Origin: Deltaproteobacteria bacterium | GTDB taxonomy: Bacteria; Desulfobacterota; Syntrophobacteria; Syntrophobacterales; Syntrophobacteraceae | DNA length: 64,000 nt | NCBI GenBank assembly: GCA_012517315.1 | Contig: JAAYVE010000053.1 | Location: forward strand, 1 to 64,000 | Reading direction: 5' to 3' | In this document: positions 1 through 8,977 of the stretch, piece after piece | How positions within the stretch are numbered: the stretch's first letter is position 1 | How the letters are laid out: every line of letters begins with the position of its first letter | Program-made: the position numbers and the translations under genes | Notes under the pieces: generated by a model | Told to the model about the DNA's origin: nothing | Database searches by the model: none | Seen by the model: only the letters and a program-made list of their open reading frames with translations

Positions 1-383
1 AGAAACCGCCTTCTCGTGATGCCCTGCATGGTTTCACGTTTCTACCGGGGGAAACCCGGACCTCGTGGTTTGGGTTGAAGGAGAACGCTAAGGGTTTCAG
101 TGATGAGCCTTTCCGATCGCGCTCCGGTGCTCTTTGGCGAGTTCAAGAGAAGGGCGTAAAGAGAACGCCTGCGTTCGGCGGGCGCTGTTCAGAAAATTGT
201 TGCTGCAGGAGGTTTCCGAAGCGATTGCATGATCCGCAAAGAACCAGCGAAGGCTTTCGATTCACGAAAGCCCTGGTAGACAAGGACTGCGATCTGGAAA
301 GACAGGGTGTCGCGAAAAATTCTATTCTTGAGGGAGGACCTGTCAAATAAGTTATGGGAATAAAGCTATAAAAAAAGCTTATG
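1..383. other. left edge, no confident gene
   Basis: I see no recognisable gene here. An open frame on the plus strand (75-350) encodes an arginine-rich protein without family features, and I treat it as chance. A weak A/T-rich hairpin (AAGCT...AGCTT, about 364-380) just beyond the end of the leftward LysR gene has a T run when read on the minus strand and might end that transcript. The hairpin is weak, so this is a guess. Confidence 0.3.
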
Positions 384-1283
384 CTAACCCAGTTTCTCTG
401 TGAGGATCTCGATGAAGGAGCGTTCGCGAGCGGACTGTGCGTCATTTCTGCGATAGACGACGTAAAAGCCCTGACTCACTTCACCCTCGGTGAGTTCGAT
501 CTTTGCAAGATCGCCCCTTTGGAGATCCTCTGCAACCACAAAAGCAGGCAAAACGGAAAAGCCGCTCCCTTCCCTCACCAAGTGCTTGATGGCCTGATTG
601 CTTTCCGATACGGAAATGACATGAAACTGCCTGAGGCTTGCGCCGTGCTTTCGCAGGAACTTCTGGAACTCCAGCCGGGTACCGGCCCCTTCCTCCCGAA
701 TGAAGAGGGGAATTTTGAGAAGATCCTTAAGGGTGAGCAACTCCCGGGACGGGAGGTTCCTTCCTGCGGTGAACAGGACGAGGGGAACCCGCAGCAGTTC
801 CCGTTTGAACAGGGCCCGCCCAGGAGGGGCGAAGCCGGTCACTCCCACGTCCAGAGATCCTGAAAGAAGCCCCTCAAACACCTTTGCACACCTCAGCACA
901 TTCATCATGACGCCCGTTTCCGGATGCCTCTCCGAGAAAGTCTTGAGGACGGGAGGGAGCAGATGTGCCCCGGCGATACAACAGGTTCCCAGACGAATTC
1001 GCTGCTGTCCCCGGCCGGAGGTGCATTCCATCGTTTTGACAAGTTCCCGGTGGAGGTCGGCGAACTTCCGGGCGTACTCTTTCAGGTTCGCACCGCTCTC
1101 GGTGAGTTCCAAGTTGCCCCCATGGTTGCGGACCACAAGGGTGGTACAAAAGTAGTTCTCCAGTTTCTGGATCTGCATGCTCACCGCAGGCTGGGAGAGG
1201 AGCAAAGATTCTGCGGCCCTGGAAAAGCTGCGCTTTTCCGCCACTTCCAGGAAGACCCTCAGGGAAAACAGACTCAATTCCAT
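384..1283 (-). CDS. LysR family transcriptional regulator
   Basis: A 299-residue protein of usual LysR length. The N-terminal winged helix-turn-helix is at about residues 1-65 (FLEVAEKRSFSRAAESL, then SQPAVSMQIQKLE). The rest is a periplasmic-binding-like effector domain (about 90-299) with typical strands such as RIRLGTCCIAGAHLLP and LDVGVTG. Such regulators bind a small molecule and usually control a nearby or divergent operon. No divergent partner is visible; it follows the GlpC-like gene on the same strand after about 220 bases. Its closest look is to CysB/CbbR-type regulators, but the effector cannot be read from sequence. Confidence 0.9.
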   Translation of the reverse strand: MELSLFSLRVFLEVAEKRSFSRAAESLLLSQPAVSMQIQKLENYFCTTLVVRNHGGNLELTESGANLKEYARKFADLHRELVKTMECTSGRGQQRIRLGTCCIAGAHLLPPVLKTFSERHPETGVMMNVLRCAKVFEGLLSGSLDVGVTGFAPPGRALFKRELLRVPLVLFTAGRNLPSRELLTLKDLLKIPLFIREEGAGTRLEFQKFLRKHGASLRQFHVISVSESNQAIKHLVREGSGFSVLPAFVVAEDLQRGDLAKIELTEGEVSQGFYVVYRRNDAQSARERSFIEILTEKLG

Positions 1284-1382
1284 AGCGATCCCGAGTGCTT
1301 GATTCTCATCTGCCCCCTGGCATCAAAGAGGAGAGAAAAAGGACCTGTTGTCCTCCCTCATACCCGCAATGCTTGGGAAGCA

Positions 1383-1401
1383 CCAGACGATCTCCGTCTG
1401 G
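1383..1401. other. perfect 7-bp stem-loop
   Basis: CCAGACG, a five-base loop, then CGTCTGG lies between the LysR gene and the GlpC-like gene. There is no T run on either side, so it is not a standard intrinsic terminator. It could be an operator for the LysR protein or an mRNA-processing hairpin; neither is shown. Confidence 0.3.
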
Positions 1402-1504
1402 ATGCATTCATGATCAGTGGTAGGAAGAGAGCCTGCCGCAGACAGGGATGAGTCAGCTCCAGGGCAATGAGGCCTTCACTGGATCAGATTGCCTGCACTT
1501 GTTT

Positions 1505-2887
1505 TCAGGCCTTGCGCAGGGCATAGGATCGGGCAAGGATTTCGACCGGATGCACCACTTTGACGGGGATGCACTGGTTGAACTGGATGCGGCAACTCAA
1601 GCAGTCCGTGGCCAGTTCCTCGGGGTGAACCGACCGGATGGTTTCCATCTAACGGCTTCCTATCTTCACAGACTCGTGGTGGAAACTCTCCTTGAATCCC
1701 ATGATTCCGGCAATGCCGCAGCAGAGGAAGGCCCCGTCGATCCGCTCCAAGGTGATTCCGGGCACCAGGTTCAGCAGATCCACGTAAGGTTCTCCGATTT
1801 TCTGTTCCCAAAGGTGGCACGGGGGGTAATAGGCCACACGGACCTGGATTCGCCCCAAGTTGCTCTTGAATTCAACGGCCCGCTGGAGGTTCATGAGATA
1901 CTCTCCCAGGTCGAAGGTGCTCTTTGCCACTCTGATCCGCTTCAAAGGGTTCAAAGAGGCGAAAATGCCCTCGTCCTTGAACAGTCCGTCCATGATGGAG
2001 GCACGGAAAGATCCGGTAGTGTTCCCGATTTCTTTTGGGCCCATGTCACGTTCGTTGGGTTCCCTTCCCCGAGCGGCGTCGGCTTGGCGGTTCGCATCTG
2101 AATAATGCGCCCCTTCCACAAGAAAGTGCTTGAGCATGAAACCGCAGGTGGGGCAGGAGCAGACAATGTCATAGCCGGAATCCACGGCATCGCTCAGGCT
2201 CTCCAGGTTCTTGGAGACGCACTCCAGGGTGAGTTGCGCGTCCCCTTCCAGGAGTGAGGGCATGCCGCAGCAACTCTGCTCCGGCCAGTAGATTTCCACC
2301 CCGTTTTCTCGCAGGACCTGCACCGCGGCTTGGGGCACCCCTGGAAACAGATACTGTCCCGTGCAGCCGGCGAAATAAGCGACCTTGCTTCCTCCCCCTC
2401 GTCCTTTGACATGAAGGCCTTGCTCCACGGCCCAGGCGGGGAAGCCTGCACGGGGAAACACAGGAACCCTTCGATCGGGATGGATGCCTGCCAGCCTCTT
2501 GAGGATTCTCCCCGTCGCCCCTTTATCCAGGAGCATGTTCGTCAGCCGTGGATATGCCCCGCACACTCTCGCCAACCGCTCCACATCCTCCAGGAGTCGG
2601 ATGCCGGGCTTGAGACCGTCCCGGGCGACAAACGCCTCCTTGGCCTTCATGATGTCGGCCCGGATATTGGGGCAGGGACACAGGGCGCAAAAGTTGCACA
2701 ACTCCACGAGCTTTTTCAGTTCCTCAGGGGAAACGCTGTCCTCCCCCTCCCATTCCCTGTCGAAGAGTTCATATAGCCTTGGAAAGAAGAGGCACGGCGT
2801 ATCTGCCATGAGATGCCTGCAGATATCGCAATCGGCACAGGCTTCCATGACACTGCGGGCCAGGATCTCGGGGGGCGTGTCCTGCAT
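1505..2887 (-). pseudogene. GlpC/HdrD-like Fe-S oxidoreductase with in-frame TAG
   Basis: The frame reads 412 codons from 2887 to a TAG at 1649-1651, then continues in the same frame for 47 more codons to a TGA at 1505. The N-terminus has two [4Fe-4S] ferredoxin motifs (CADCDICRHLMADTPC and CNFCALCPCP). The remainder carries two CCG cysteine-rich domains (EQSCCGMP; AFLCCGIAGIMG), as in GlpC, LutA and heterodisulfide reductase HdrD. These proteins pass electrons between quinone or disulfide partners and soluble dehydrogenases. The part after the TAG contains the normal C-terminal end of the second CCG domain (ATDCLSCRIQF), so the stop removes conserved cysteines. It follows the rhodanese gene after four bases, last in the arsenic operon. 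It could be a true nonsense mutation or a sequence error. The residue replaced is not a cysteine, so recoding is unlikely. Confidence 0.8.
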
Positions 2888-2891
2888 TGTT

Positions 2892-3410
2892 TCAGTTCTG
2901 TTCTCGAAAGGGCGACCCGATTTCCGTGGGGAGCCCCCTTTCCTGCCACACCGTCCAGCCGTTGACCAGGACTCGAGCGTTCCTGTATCCCCTCTCCAGC
3001 AGGGCCAGGGCTAGTTCCTTGCTCAGATTGCAGGTTTCTCCGTCGCAGTAGGTGATGATCATCGACTCGGGGGGGATCTCGGCCAAGAAGGTATCGAGGC
3101 CCTTTTCCAGTTCCTCCGGCGGAAGGTTGAGTGCCCCCTGGATGTGTCCTTCCGCGAATAGATCCGGGGAGCGGGCGTCAAGGATCACCGCGGTTTGCGA
3201 AAAGAAGAGGGCCTCTGCTTCCTCCGGCGAGACGGCCAAGGTCTCCCCGTCGCTCAACTGCAGTCTCGCCTCGGTGGACCAGTCTGCAACGAGGGGCAGC
3301 CGTCCCGGGCGCAGTTGATTGACACCTAAGGCAAGGACCACCGCCATCAAGAGGATTGACCCGGCCTGCCAGATTGCCTTGACCATCCTGTGTTCCCCGT
3401 ACTTCACCAT
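2892..3410 (-). CDS. membrane-anchored rhodanese-like protein
   Basis: About 172 residues. The chosen start (MVKYGEHR) has a GAGGGA ribosome site upstream; an earlier ATG at 3491 would overlap the preceding gene. One N-terminal membrane helix (AGSILLMAVVLALGV) is followed by a single rhodanese domain with the active-site loop CDGETC and the AVILDARSPDLFAEGHIQGA signature. Such proteins hold a persulfide sulfur or act in sulfur or arsenate-linked redox chemistry on the outer face of the membrane. It sits between a corrinoid-protein-like Fe-S gene and the GlpC-like gene in the arsenic operon. The substrate is unknown. Confidence 0.8.
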   Translation of the reverse strand: MVKYGEHRMVKAIWQAGSILLMAVVLALGVNQLRPGRLPLVADWSTEARLQLSDGETLAVSPEEAEALFFSQTAVILDARSPDLFAEGHIQGALNLPPEELEKGLDTFLAEIPPESMIITYCDGETCNLSKELALALLERGYRNARVLVNGWTVWQERGLPTEIGSPFREQN

Positions 3411-3474
3411 GGAACGCCGCTTCCCTCTTTCATGGAGTTCGCAGAAAACCTCACATCTCCTCATGCTTCCCGTA

Positions 3475-4107
3475 TTATCGAAAGGCATCACGATTTCCCA
3501 AAAGGAAAAGGGGAACGAGAAAGCCCGAAACAGGCCCCACCATGACTTCCCAGCCCGTCATCTGCCGAATGGCGTTCCGTTCTTTTTCCGCCAGTCCAGG
3601 AATGATCATCACGTTCCGCCCGGCCTTCGCCTCCACGGCGTTCTCCTTGAGCCCCTTCCAGACTTCCGTCGCCTTGAACATGCGCTCGTGAACCGCGTTG
3701 TCCACGGAATATCCATGGGTGAAAACAGGTAGAAGAAATGCCGAAGTCGAGGTCTCCTGGAGGATTCCTTTCATGATTCGCACCGTTTCCCGGAAGTTGC
3801 TGGTGATGAGAACGGGGGAACCGGTCACGGGATTGTTGATTTCGAGAAGGGTGCAGGGTTCCTGCTCCATCATGACGTTGTATGGAATGGGGTCCTTATC
3901 CAGGGCAAGAATGGATGCGAGGGTGCCGACCCACTCTTGGTCCAGTTCGGGGCATTTGGAAGGGACCGTCCGTCCCGTGATCAGCGCTTCTGCGAAGGCA
4001 AGGCAGTCTGCAAAGCCGCATTGGCCGCAATCGGTCTCGGGCAGGTACTGGGAGAGTTCCTCGGCGTCAGGTGGGTAGATCTGAGCCATTTCCTGTTCAA
4101 CTGCCAT
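3475..4107 (-). CDS. Fe-S protein, acetyl-CoA synthase gamma subunit-like
   Basis: About 210 residues. I chose the ATG at 4107 because AAAGGAGG lies two to three bases upstream; an alternative ATG at 4152 overlaps the arsC stop as ATGA. An N-terminal [4Fe-4S] domain (DCGQCGFADCLAFAEALITG, then KCPEL) matches the N-terminus of the corrinoid/Fe-S protein large subunit (AcsC/CdhE). The C-terminal half (ITSNFRETVRIMKGI ... VMVGPVSGFLVPLFL) resembles the C-terminal part of the same family. The corrinoid-binding core is missing, so it is not a working AcsC. It recurs here in an arsenic context together with a second Fe-S protein at 13964-14485. I infer an electron-transfer or methyl-transfer accessory role; the actual role is unknown. 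Confidence 0.7.
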   Translation of the reverse strand: MAVEQEMAQIYPPDAEELSQYLPETDCGQCGFADCLAFAEALITGRTVPSKCPELDQEWVGTLASILALDKDPIPYNVMMEQEPCTLLEINNPVTGSPVLITSNFRETVRIMKGILQETSTSAFLLPVFTHGYSVDNAVHERMFKATEVWKGLKENAVEAKAGRNVMIIPGLAEKERNAIRQMTGWEVMVGPVSGFLVPLFLLGNRDAFR

Positions 4108-4148
4108 TTCTCCTCCTTTCTCTTGATGCGGCGTCGGGCCAAGAACGC

Positions 4149-4634
4149 TCATCGGCCTTCGCGCTCACCTGTCAACGCTTGGGGGAGACGCTCCACAAAA
4201 GCCCTGATCGCGTCGCGCACCCGGCGATAAGGAGCCATGGCTTCCTCGTCGGTCTTGGCGTCCGCCGCCAACTTGGGAGGGTCATCGAATCCCACGTGCA
4301 GAACGCGGGTCCTGGCGGGAAAGACCGGGCACGACTTCTGGGCGTTGCCGCACAGCGTGATGACATAGTCGAACTCCATCTCGTCGAGGGTGTCCACATG
4401 CTTGGACACCTGCCCGGAGATGTCGGCCCCCGCTTCCGCCATGGCTCGAACAGCCCTGGGATCCACACCCTGGGGGTCCACTCCGGCTGATCGGGCCTCG
4501 ATGATCTCCCCTTTCAGTTTCCGCGTCCATCCCTCCGCCATCTGGCTGCGGCAGGCGTTCCCCGTGCAAAGATAAAGGATTTTCAGCTTCTCAGGTTGTT
4601 CAGCCAATGTCCTGTCCCACTCTCCTTGGCTCAT
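4149..4634 (-). CDS. arsC: arsenate reductase, thioredoxin-coupled
   Basis: 161 residues, low-molecular-weight phosphatase fold. The P-loop CTGNACRS (Cys23, Cys28, Arg29) carries the nucleophile, and LCGNAQKSCP supplies the two resolving cysteines of the thioredoxin-type ArsC family. It reduces arsenate to arsenite in the cytoplasm and is recycled by thioredoxin; candidate partners are the small thioredoxins at 14970-15203 and 16987-17508. It has about 16 residues more at the N-terminus than usual, so translation may start later. Its stop overlaps the possible upstream start of the next gene. Confidence 0.93.
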   Translation of the reverse strand: MSQGEWDRTLAEQPEKLKILYLCTGNACRSQMAEGWTRKLKGEIIEARSAGVDPQGVDPRAVRAMAEAGADISGQVSKHVDTLDEMEFDYVITLCGNAQKSCPVFPARTRVLHVGFDDPPKLAADAKTDEEAMAPYRRVRDAIRAFVERLPQALTGEREGR

Positions 4635-4789
4635 GGCAAGCGCTTACATTCAAGTGCAATACGGGTCACCCTCGTCTCGAACCCACCAGTATCATCCTTT
4701 CCGAGGTTCGGACGACTCCCCATTTCTTTACACATTTGAGCAAGCAGTTTAAATGAAGATTACTGTAAAACTCGGAAAAATTCCAGGAT

Positions 4790-4812
4790 CAGGGTGGGAA
4801 ATGCCCACCCTG
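4790..4812. other. 9-bp perfect hairpin between arsR and arsC
   Basis: CAGGGTGGG, loop AAATG, CCCACCCTG. It lies between the leftward arsR and arsC genes. On the minus strand it is followed after a few bases by a short T run (GAATTTTT). It could be a weak terminator or processing site that separates arsR from the genes after it. Confidence 0.45.
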
Positions 4813-4881
4813 CACCCCTCTGCGATCCAGCCGAAATGATACCAGAGACAATGGGACAAGATGGCGATGAATGCCGGGAAA

Positions 4882-5235
4882 TCATGCGGCTGTTTTCCTG
4901 CAGATGTTTTCACGGTTGATGGATGGGAGGGTTTCCATTAGGGATACAATCGCGGGATCCGTTTGGAGCCAGTGCCTGAGGTTCCCGAGGAGGGTTGCGG
5001 CATACGGGGAGTCGGTCCCGTCCGCAAGGCTGTAATTGACCCAGAGACCGCACTTGCGGGAGATGACCAGTCCTGCATCCTCAAGGATTTTGAGATGTTT
5101 GGAGATTGTGGGCTGAGCCAAGCCAAGGGCCGCCTGGATTTCGCACACGCAAAGGGTCTTGAACTGGAGGGCCTTGAGGATTTTGACCCGTGTCGGGTCG
5201 GAAAGGGCTTTCATCACGCGGGTGAAGTCCTTCAT
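4882..5235 (-). CDS. arsR: ArsR family repressor (copy 1)
   Basis: 117 residues from the start MKDFTRVM; an earlier ATG at 5268 is possible. A winged helix-turn-helix (LGLAQPTISKHLKILEDAGL) and the metalloid-sensing CVCEIQ motif (equivalent to ELCVCDL) identify an arsenite-responsive ArsR. The chosen start places it 45 bases from the shared sequence at 5280, almost the same as for the paralog at 17545-17889 (46 bases), which supports both starts. The two copies share most residues along their length. It should repress the arsC cluster and perhaps arsM until arsenite binds. Confidence 0.92.
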   Translation of the reverse strand: MKDFTRVMKALSDPTRVKILKALQFKTLCVCEIQAALGLAQPTISKHLKILEDAGLVISRKCGLWVNYSLADGTDSPYAATLLGNLRHWLQTDPAIVSLMETLPSINRENICRKTAA

Positions 5236-5279
5236 GGCTTCGCGTCCTTCAGGTTCCATGGTGAACACCTGGATGCAGG

Positions 5280-5297
5280 GCGATTGAAGAATACATA
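5280..5297 (-). promoter_or_regulatory. candidate ArsR operator (copy 1)
   Basis: GCGATTGAAGAATACATA (written on the plus strand) matches GCGATTAAAGAATATAAA upstream of the second arsR at 15 of 18 positions, at the same distance from the start codon. The good -35/-10 hexamers found at the second copy are not conserved here, so the shared bases are better explained as a protein-binding site than as promoter boxes. Confidence 0.5.
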
Positions 5298-5525
5298 CCC
5301 AATGAATCGATCTCCATTGAGACCGGCTTTGCTCCAGGGCCGCCCATGGGGCGACGACCCTTCACCCGGAGCCGGCAGACCCATCGGAATCTTCCGGTCT
5401 CACAATGCAAAGGGGGGACTGGATGCTTCCATATCGCTCAAAGGGATCCTCCGGTCTTTGCACGCTCCTGTTTTCAAGAGGTTTGGCCCTGGGCATCACC
5501 CCGTGGCCCTGAAGCCAAAAGGGGA

Positions 5526-6356
5526 TCATGTTGATTTTACCGCAGAAACCTTGATGCTGGCAACCGATGAGGAGAGATCTTCGGCCATCGTCTCTGAAAG
5601 GCTCAAAGGAGCGTTTGCTTCCGCTGCACCATTTTCCGCGACCGTGAGATATACGGGGAAGACGTTCTCTTCCAGAACCTGGATCTCCCGGAAACCTGCC
5701 TTCTCCACTGCGCCAAGGTATTCCTCCTTCATGACGGCCCCTGCGACGCAGCCCACATAAGCCTCAGCAGACCGTCGAACGGCTTCAGGCAGTTCCTTCA
5801 AGAGAACCAGATCGGACACCATGAGGCGACCACCGGGTTTCAATACGCGATGAGCTTCCCGGAAAACCTGCTCCTTGTCAGGGGAGAGATTGATCACGCA
5901 GTTGGAGATCACAACATCCACCTCGTTTGCGTCAACCGGAATCTTTTCGATTTCCCCCAGACGAAACTCGACATTGTCGAAATGGCCCGCCTTGGCGTTC
6001 TGCCTGGCTTTTTCCAGCATTTCCGGGGTCATGTCCACCCCGATGACTTTTCCCTGAGCTCCTACCCTGGAGGCGGCGAGGAAGCAGTCAAAACCCGCCC
6101 CCGAGCCAAGGTCCAACACCACGTCCCCTTTTCTCAGAGAAACAAAGGCCAGGGGGTTGCCGCAACCCAGGCCGAGGTTTGCCCCTTCGGGCACGGCGGC
6201 CAGTTCTTCATGACTGTAGCCGATCTTCCTGCCGATCTCTTCCGCAGGGTCCGAACCTCGGCAGCAGCCACTGCCCGCCCCGCAACACGGCACATTTTGC
6301 AGGGCCACTTTGGCATAGCCTGACTGGAGGGTTTTCTTGATCTCTTCGCGATTCAT
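5526..6356 (-). CDS. arsM: arsenite S-adenosylmethionine methyltransferase
   Basis: 276 residues, the usual ArsM length. The SAM-binding motif LDLGSGAGFDCFLAA and the ArsM signature VISNCVINLSPDK are present. Conserved cysteines lie at NVPCC (24-25), GCCRG (32-33), in the SNC motif and in YVGCVAGAV, as needed for arsenite binding. It methylates arsenite to mono- and dimethyl forms in the cytoplasm. It lies directly after the remnant AbrB-type gene, whose ancestral stop probably overlapped this ATG, and before arsR on the same strand. Confidence 0.93.
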   Translation of the reverse strand: MNREEIKKTLQSGYAKVALQNVPCCGAGSGCCRGSDPAEEIGRKIGYSHEELAAVPEGANLGLGCGNPLAFVSLRKGDVVLDLGSGAGFDCFLAASRVGAQGKVIGVDMTPEMLEKARQNAKAGHFDNVEFRLGEIEKIPVDANEVDVVISNCVINLSPDKEQVFREAHRVLKPGGRLMVSDLVLLKELPEAVRRSAEAYVGCVAGAVMKEEYLGAVEKAGFREIQVLEENVFPVYLTVAENGAAEANAPLSLSETMAEDLSSSVASIKVSAVKST

Positions 6357-6669
6357 TTCCCCATTCTCCTCCCATGTGCCACATCATCTCACGCCTTGCC
6401 ATTGCCTCCATCAAGGGAGTGAGGTCATCCTTCACGTGCTCCGCCAGAGAATCGGCCTTGATGAGGGTGAATCAACACAACTCCCCGTCCTTCTGCCGGC
6501 TGATAAGGACCAGCTTGTCTCCCGCCTTGAGGTTTGCCCTTTCGCGCAGATCTATCGTCAGCGCCATCGATCACCGTTCATCAATGGAAATCAGTGACTC
6601 GGTCCGGCAGCAATCTCTCTGTGCCGCTTCGGAAGTGAGGCACGGAGCATCTCTGCCTCTCCTTGTCAT
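6357..6669 (-). pseudogene. AbrB-type (HgcAB-associated-like) gene, two in-frame TGA
   Basis: Reading left from an ATG at 6669, the frame gives a CC-containing N-terminus, then ESLISIDER, a TGA, SMALTIDLRERANLKAGDKL, VLISRQKDGELC, a second TGA, and FTLIKADSLAEHVKDDL. This is the SpoVT/AbrB fold of the short HgcAB-associated regulators that often sit by arsM or hgcAB. By family knowledge the first TGA replaces Gly of the DERGQM motif and the second replaces the second Cys of a CC pair. A one-base shift near 6365 would restore a stop overlapping the arsM ATG. Because a Gly position is also hit, decay is more likely than selenocysteine, although the Cys-position TGA deserves a check. Confidence 0.6.
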
Positions 6670-7114
6670 CCGCCTGTCCCCTCGTGTACACATGGAACAT
6701 ATTCAAATGATTCGGTAAGATCTGAATGCGCTGAATCATACCAGAGTCAATCCCCGAGTCAAGGAGTGGAAGTCGGCCTTGGAAAGGCTGGGCTCAAGCA
6801 TTGAGATCCAAGGGGGGTGTCGTGAAGAGGAGGTGGTGAACTTGGCCGGGTTCAGGATGAAGCGTGACCGGTTTTTGTGCTGCACGGCCGTTTTTGAGGA
6901 GGAGCCAATGAAAAAGGTCCGTGGGGGGACACCCGAGGATCCGAAGTCCGCAACTGTCGGGGACCCTTCCACTCGCTTGGGGATACAGGGCACCGTCTCG
7001 TCGCTCCGACAAATGCCGTTTCAGGAATGTTCAGGCCATAACCGGCTGCATGGAGAATGGCGGCACTTCGTCGGGACTTCTGCATCGGCAGGACGCTGGG
7101 TCCTTCCCTGGTGC
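6670..7114. other. gene debris, no confident gene
   Basis: About 445 bases upstream of the AbrB remnant. Several open frames on both strands overlap each other and none has family features. An A/T-richer patch at 6690-6740 may hold the promoter of the arsM cluster; ATTCAAATGAT on the plus strand resembles half of common ArsR operators. I see nothing else. Confidence 0.35.
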
Positions 7115-7300
7115 TCACCGGAGCGTCACTTTTCGCACCTCCGAATGGACGGGATAAACGTCACCGGGGCGTGGTTGATAGCTCACATTCACGGTCACGC
7201 TCACTTCCCCGGTTCCGCCCGCAACGGGGATCTCGAAGGTCTCCTCTTGTGGAGCGAAAGGCTGGATGCCGTTGTCTCTGAAGGGAAATCCCGCTCGGCA
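7115..7300 (-). pseudogene. possible multiheme cytochrome C-terminal remnant
   Basis: On the minus strand, FPFRDNGIQPFAPQEETFEI continues into PVAGGTGEVSVTVNVSYQPR. This resembles the C-terminal beta-sandwich of large multiheme c-type cytochromes in Desulfobacterota (pattern DxRIPPFGxxEETYxFxIP...). Its upstream end runs into the start of the IS4-type transposase near 7290, as if the insertion had cut it. No heme motif survives. The identification is tentative. Confidence 0.3.
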
Positions 7301-8454
7301 TCTGGCAACGCTTGCCGGTCTGATCACGGGAATTGTCATGATCCAAAAGGTCCAACTTCCAAAACTCGCCGCCAGAATTCCCGACTCGGTGAAGGAGACA
7401 AGCACGGAAAAGCGACTCTACCGCTGGATCAAAAATGGGAGAATCTCTCACGAGACCCACTTCCTCCCCTCCATTCAGCCGCTGCTGTCGGCGGTGGCCA
7501 ACACTCCCCTTATGCTGGTGATCGATGGAAGCACTGTGGGTCGCAACTGCCTGGCCCTCATGGTGTGTCTTGTTTCCAAGCAGCGTGCACTTCCCATCGC
7601 CTGGACTGTGACCAAAGGCAAGAAGGGGCACATCCCCGAGCCAATGCACGTCCAGCTCGTCCAAGAGGTCCAGAAGCTCTTCCCGGAAAATGCCCGTGTC
7701 GTCCTTCTCGAGGACGGGGAATTCGACGGCACCAACCTTCGGACTACTCTCGCAAAAGCAGGCCGGCGCTACTTCTTGCGAACTTACAAGAGTCCCCTGC
7801 TCATTTGGCAAGGCCATGAGTTCTCCTTTAACGATGTCACGGATTGTGTCGCGCAAGGAGACCGCTTCTACAGACCCAATGCCTTATTCACTCGGAAGCG
7901 ATGTGAACCCATTCAGGCCACTACGTGGTGGCGGCAAGACTGCCAAGAGCCCATTCATCCGGTCGCCAATCTCTCTTCTATTGATGACGCCTGCCGGTAC
8001 TACACTCAACGGTTCAAAATTGAGACCTTCTTCTCCGACCAAAAGGGTCGCGGATTCCATTTTCACAAAAGCCACATCTCCGACCCCAAAAGGATCTCTC
8101 GGCTCCTGATCGCTGCCTGCCTGGCCTACCACTGGGTCGTGCACCTGGGAGTCCCTGCGATCAAAAATCAAAAAAGGATGCCATCGCTTCATTCATCGCA
8201 CGGAACGTTGTGACCTCAGCCTCTTTCAACTCGGTTTGCACCTCTTCAGTTACCTTCTCAAGATTGGACGCTGCGTTCCTGTGCCTCTCATGCTCATTGA
8301 GGAGGAAACTCCAAAAGTGTCCGGTGGAGAGACAAAGGCAGGAACCCGGTGCATGACCGCAGGAGATTCAAGACATCGGCGGAGGCAAACGGAAGGATTC
8401 GGGGGGCGATCCGTGGTCGTGTCCATATCGGCCTTCAGCCGAGATGTGATTTGA
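7266..8454 (+). pseudogene. IS4 family transposase, frameshifted
   Basis: The first frame (7266-8213) carries the N-terminal HLATLAGLITGIV and DLSSIDDACRYYTQRFKIE-like regions of IS4 transposases: the first Asp in VIDGSTVG, the second in VVLLEDGEFD and the Y-2-R-3-E signature as YTQRFKIE. The homologous tail (GCHRFIHRTERCDLSLFQLG) lies in another frame, so one extra A in the run at 8163-8167 breaks the gene. A minus-1 slip would not reach the tail frame, which argues against standard programmed frameshifting. The N-terminus also looks 20-30 residues short, with a cytochrome-like remnant at the junction. Terminal inverted repeats were not found by eye. The insertion sequence is probably dead. 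Confidence 0.8.
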
Positions 8455-8584
8455 GGGCCTTGTTCTTCTGTTGCTCTATGCGCTTGAGAAACTCTTTGAG
8501 AAGAGCCAATGCTCCCCCTTCATCTCTGTCCATCACAATCATTTTCATCTGCACGAACTCTTGTTCCGTGATGGTCAAAACCAT
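8435..8584 (-). CDS. small conserved-looking protein, unknown function
   Basis: 49 residues starting MVLTITEQEF and ending NKALKSHLG. It is rich in acidic and basic residues with a helical heptad-like pattern (LALLKEFLKRIEQQ), and has no membrane segment. Codon use looks like real coding. I do not recognise a family. It lies alone just downstream of the transposase, on the opposite strand. Confidence 0.45.
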   Translation of the reverse strand: MVLTITEQEFVQMKMIVMDRDEGGALALLKEFLKRIEQQKNKALKSHLG

Positions 8585-8977
8585 GGCATTCTTCTCCTGT
8601 GTTGCAGAGAAAGGAACGGGTAAGGCACCCTTCACCCACGTGCGAGACCCCTCCAGAACTTATCCATTACGTCTCCATTGCGTCGATGCACCTTGCCGTT
8701 ACAACAGAGCGCCGGGTGAAACACCCGGGACAGAGTCCCGCTTCACCGTCTTTTTCTTCTGATTTGTCCCTCCACTTTCTCAAAATCCCAAACCCGTTCC
8801 AACGAAACGCCATTGAAAGGGCAACTGACTCACCACAGCTTCCCAGAGTGGAGGCCCATGGTCGTGACGTCATTCCCGCGAGAACGGGAATCCAGGTGCC
8901 TGGGAACGATTGGAACCCGGCAAAGAGCATACAGGGATGACGAGAAGGATTCGGACAGCCTATCGTGCGGCGGTGTG
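8585..8977. other. intergenic region with two palindromic elements
   Basis: About 390 bases with no credible gene between the small protein and the VKOR-DsbA gene. It holds a perfect 7-bp stem-loop (CCGGGTG, AAA, CACCCGG at 8712-8728) and a REP-like palindrome at 8869-8895. Both would act on leftward transcripts entering or leaving this gap; no clear T run follows either. Confidence 0.4.
8869..8895. repeat. REP-like intergenic palindrome
   Basis: The core TTCCCG ... CGGGAA sits inside the widely seen intergenic repeat type that begins GTCATTCCCGCG and ends GGGAATCCAG. Such copies are scattered through many proteobacterial genomes. Only one copy is visible in this window. Confidence 0.5.

Noticed and set aside
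1448-2101. Long plus-strand frames opposite the GlpC-like gene
   Set aside because: They mirror the minus-strand gene with its conserved Fe-S motifs and have no family features.
8163-8176. Programmed -1 frameshift in the transposase (A6G)
   Set aside because: The tail lies in the +1 frame, which a -1 slip at the A6G site would not reach.
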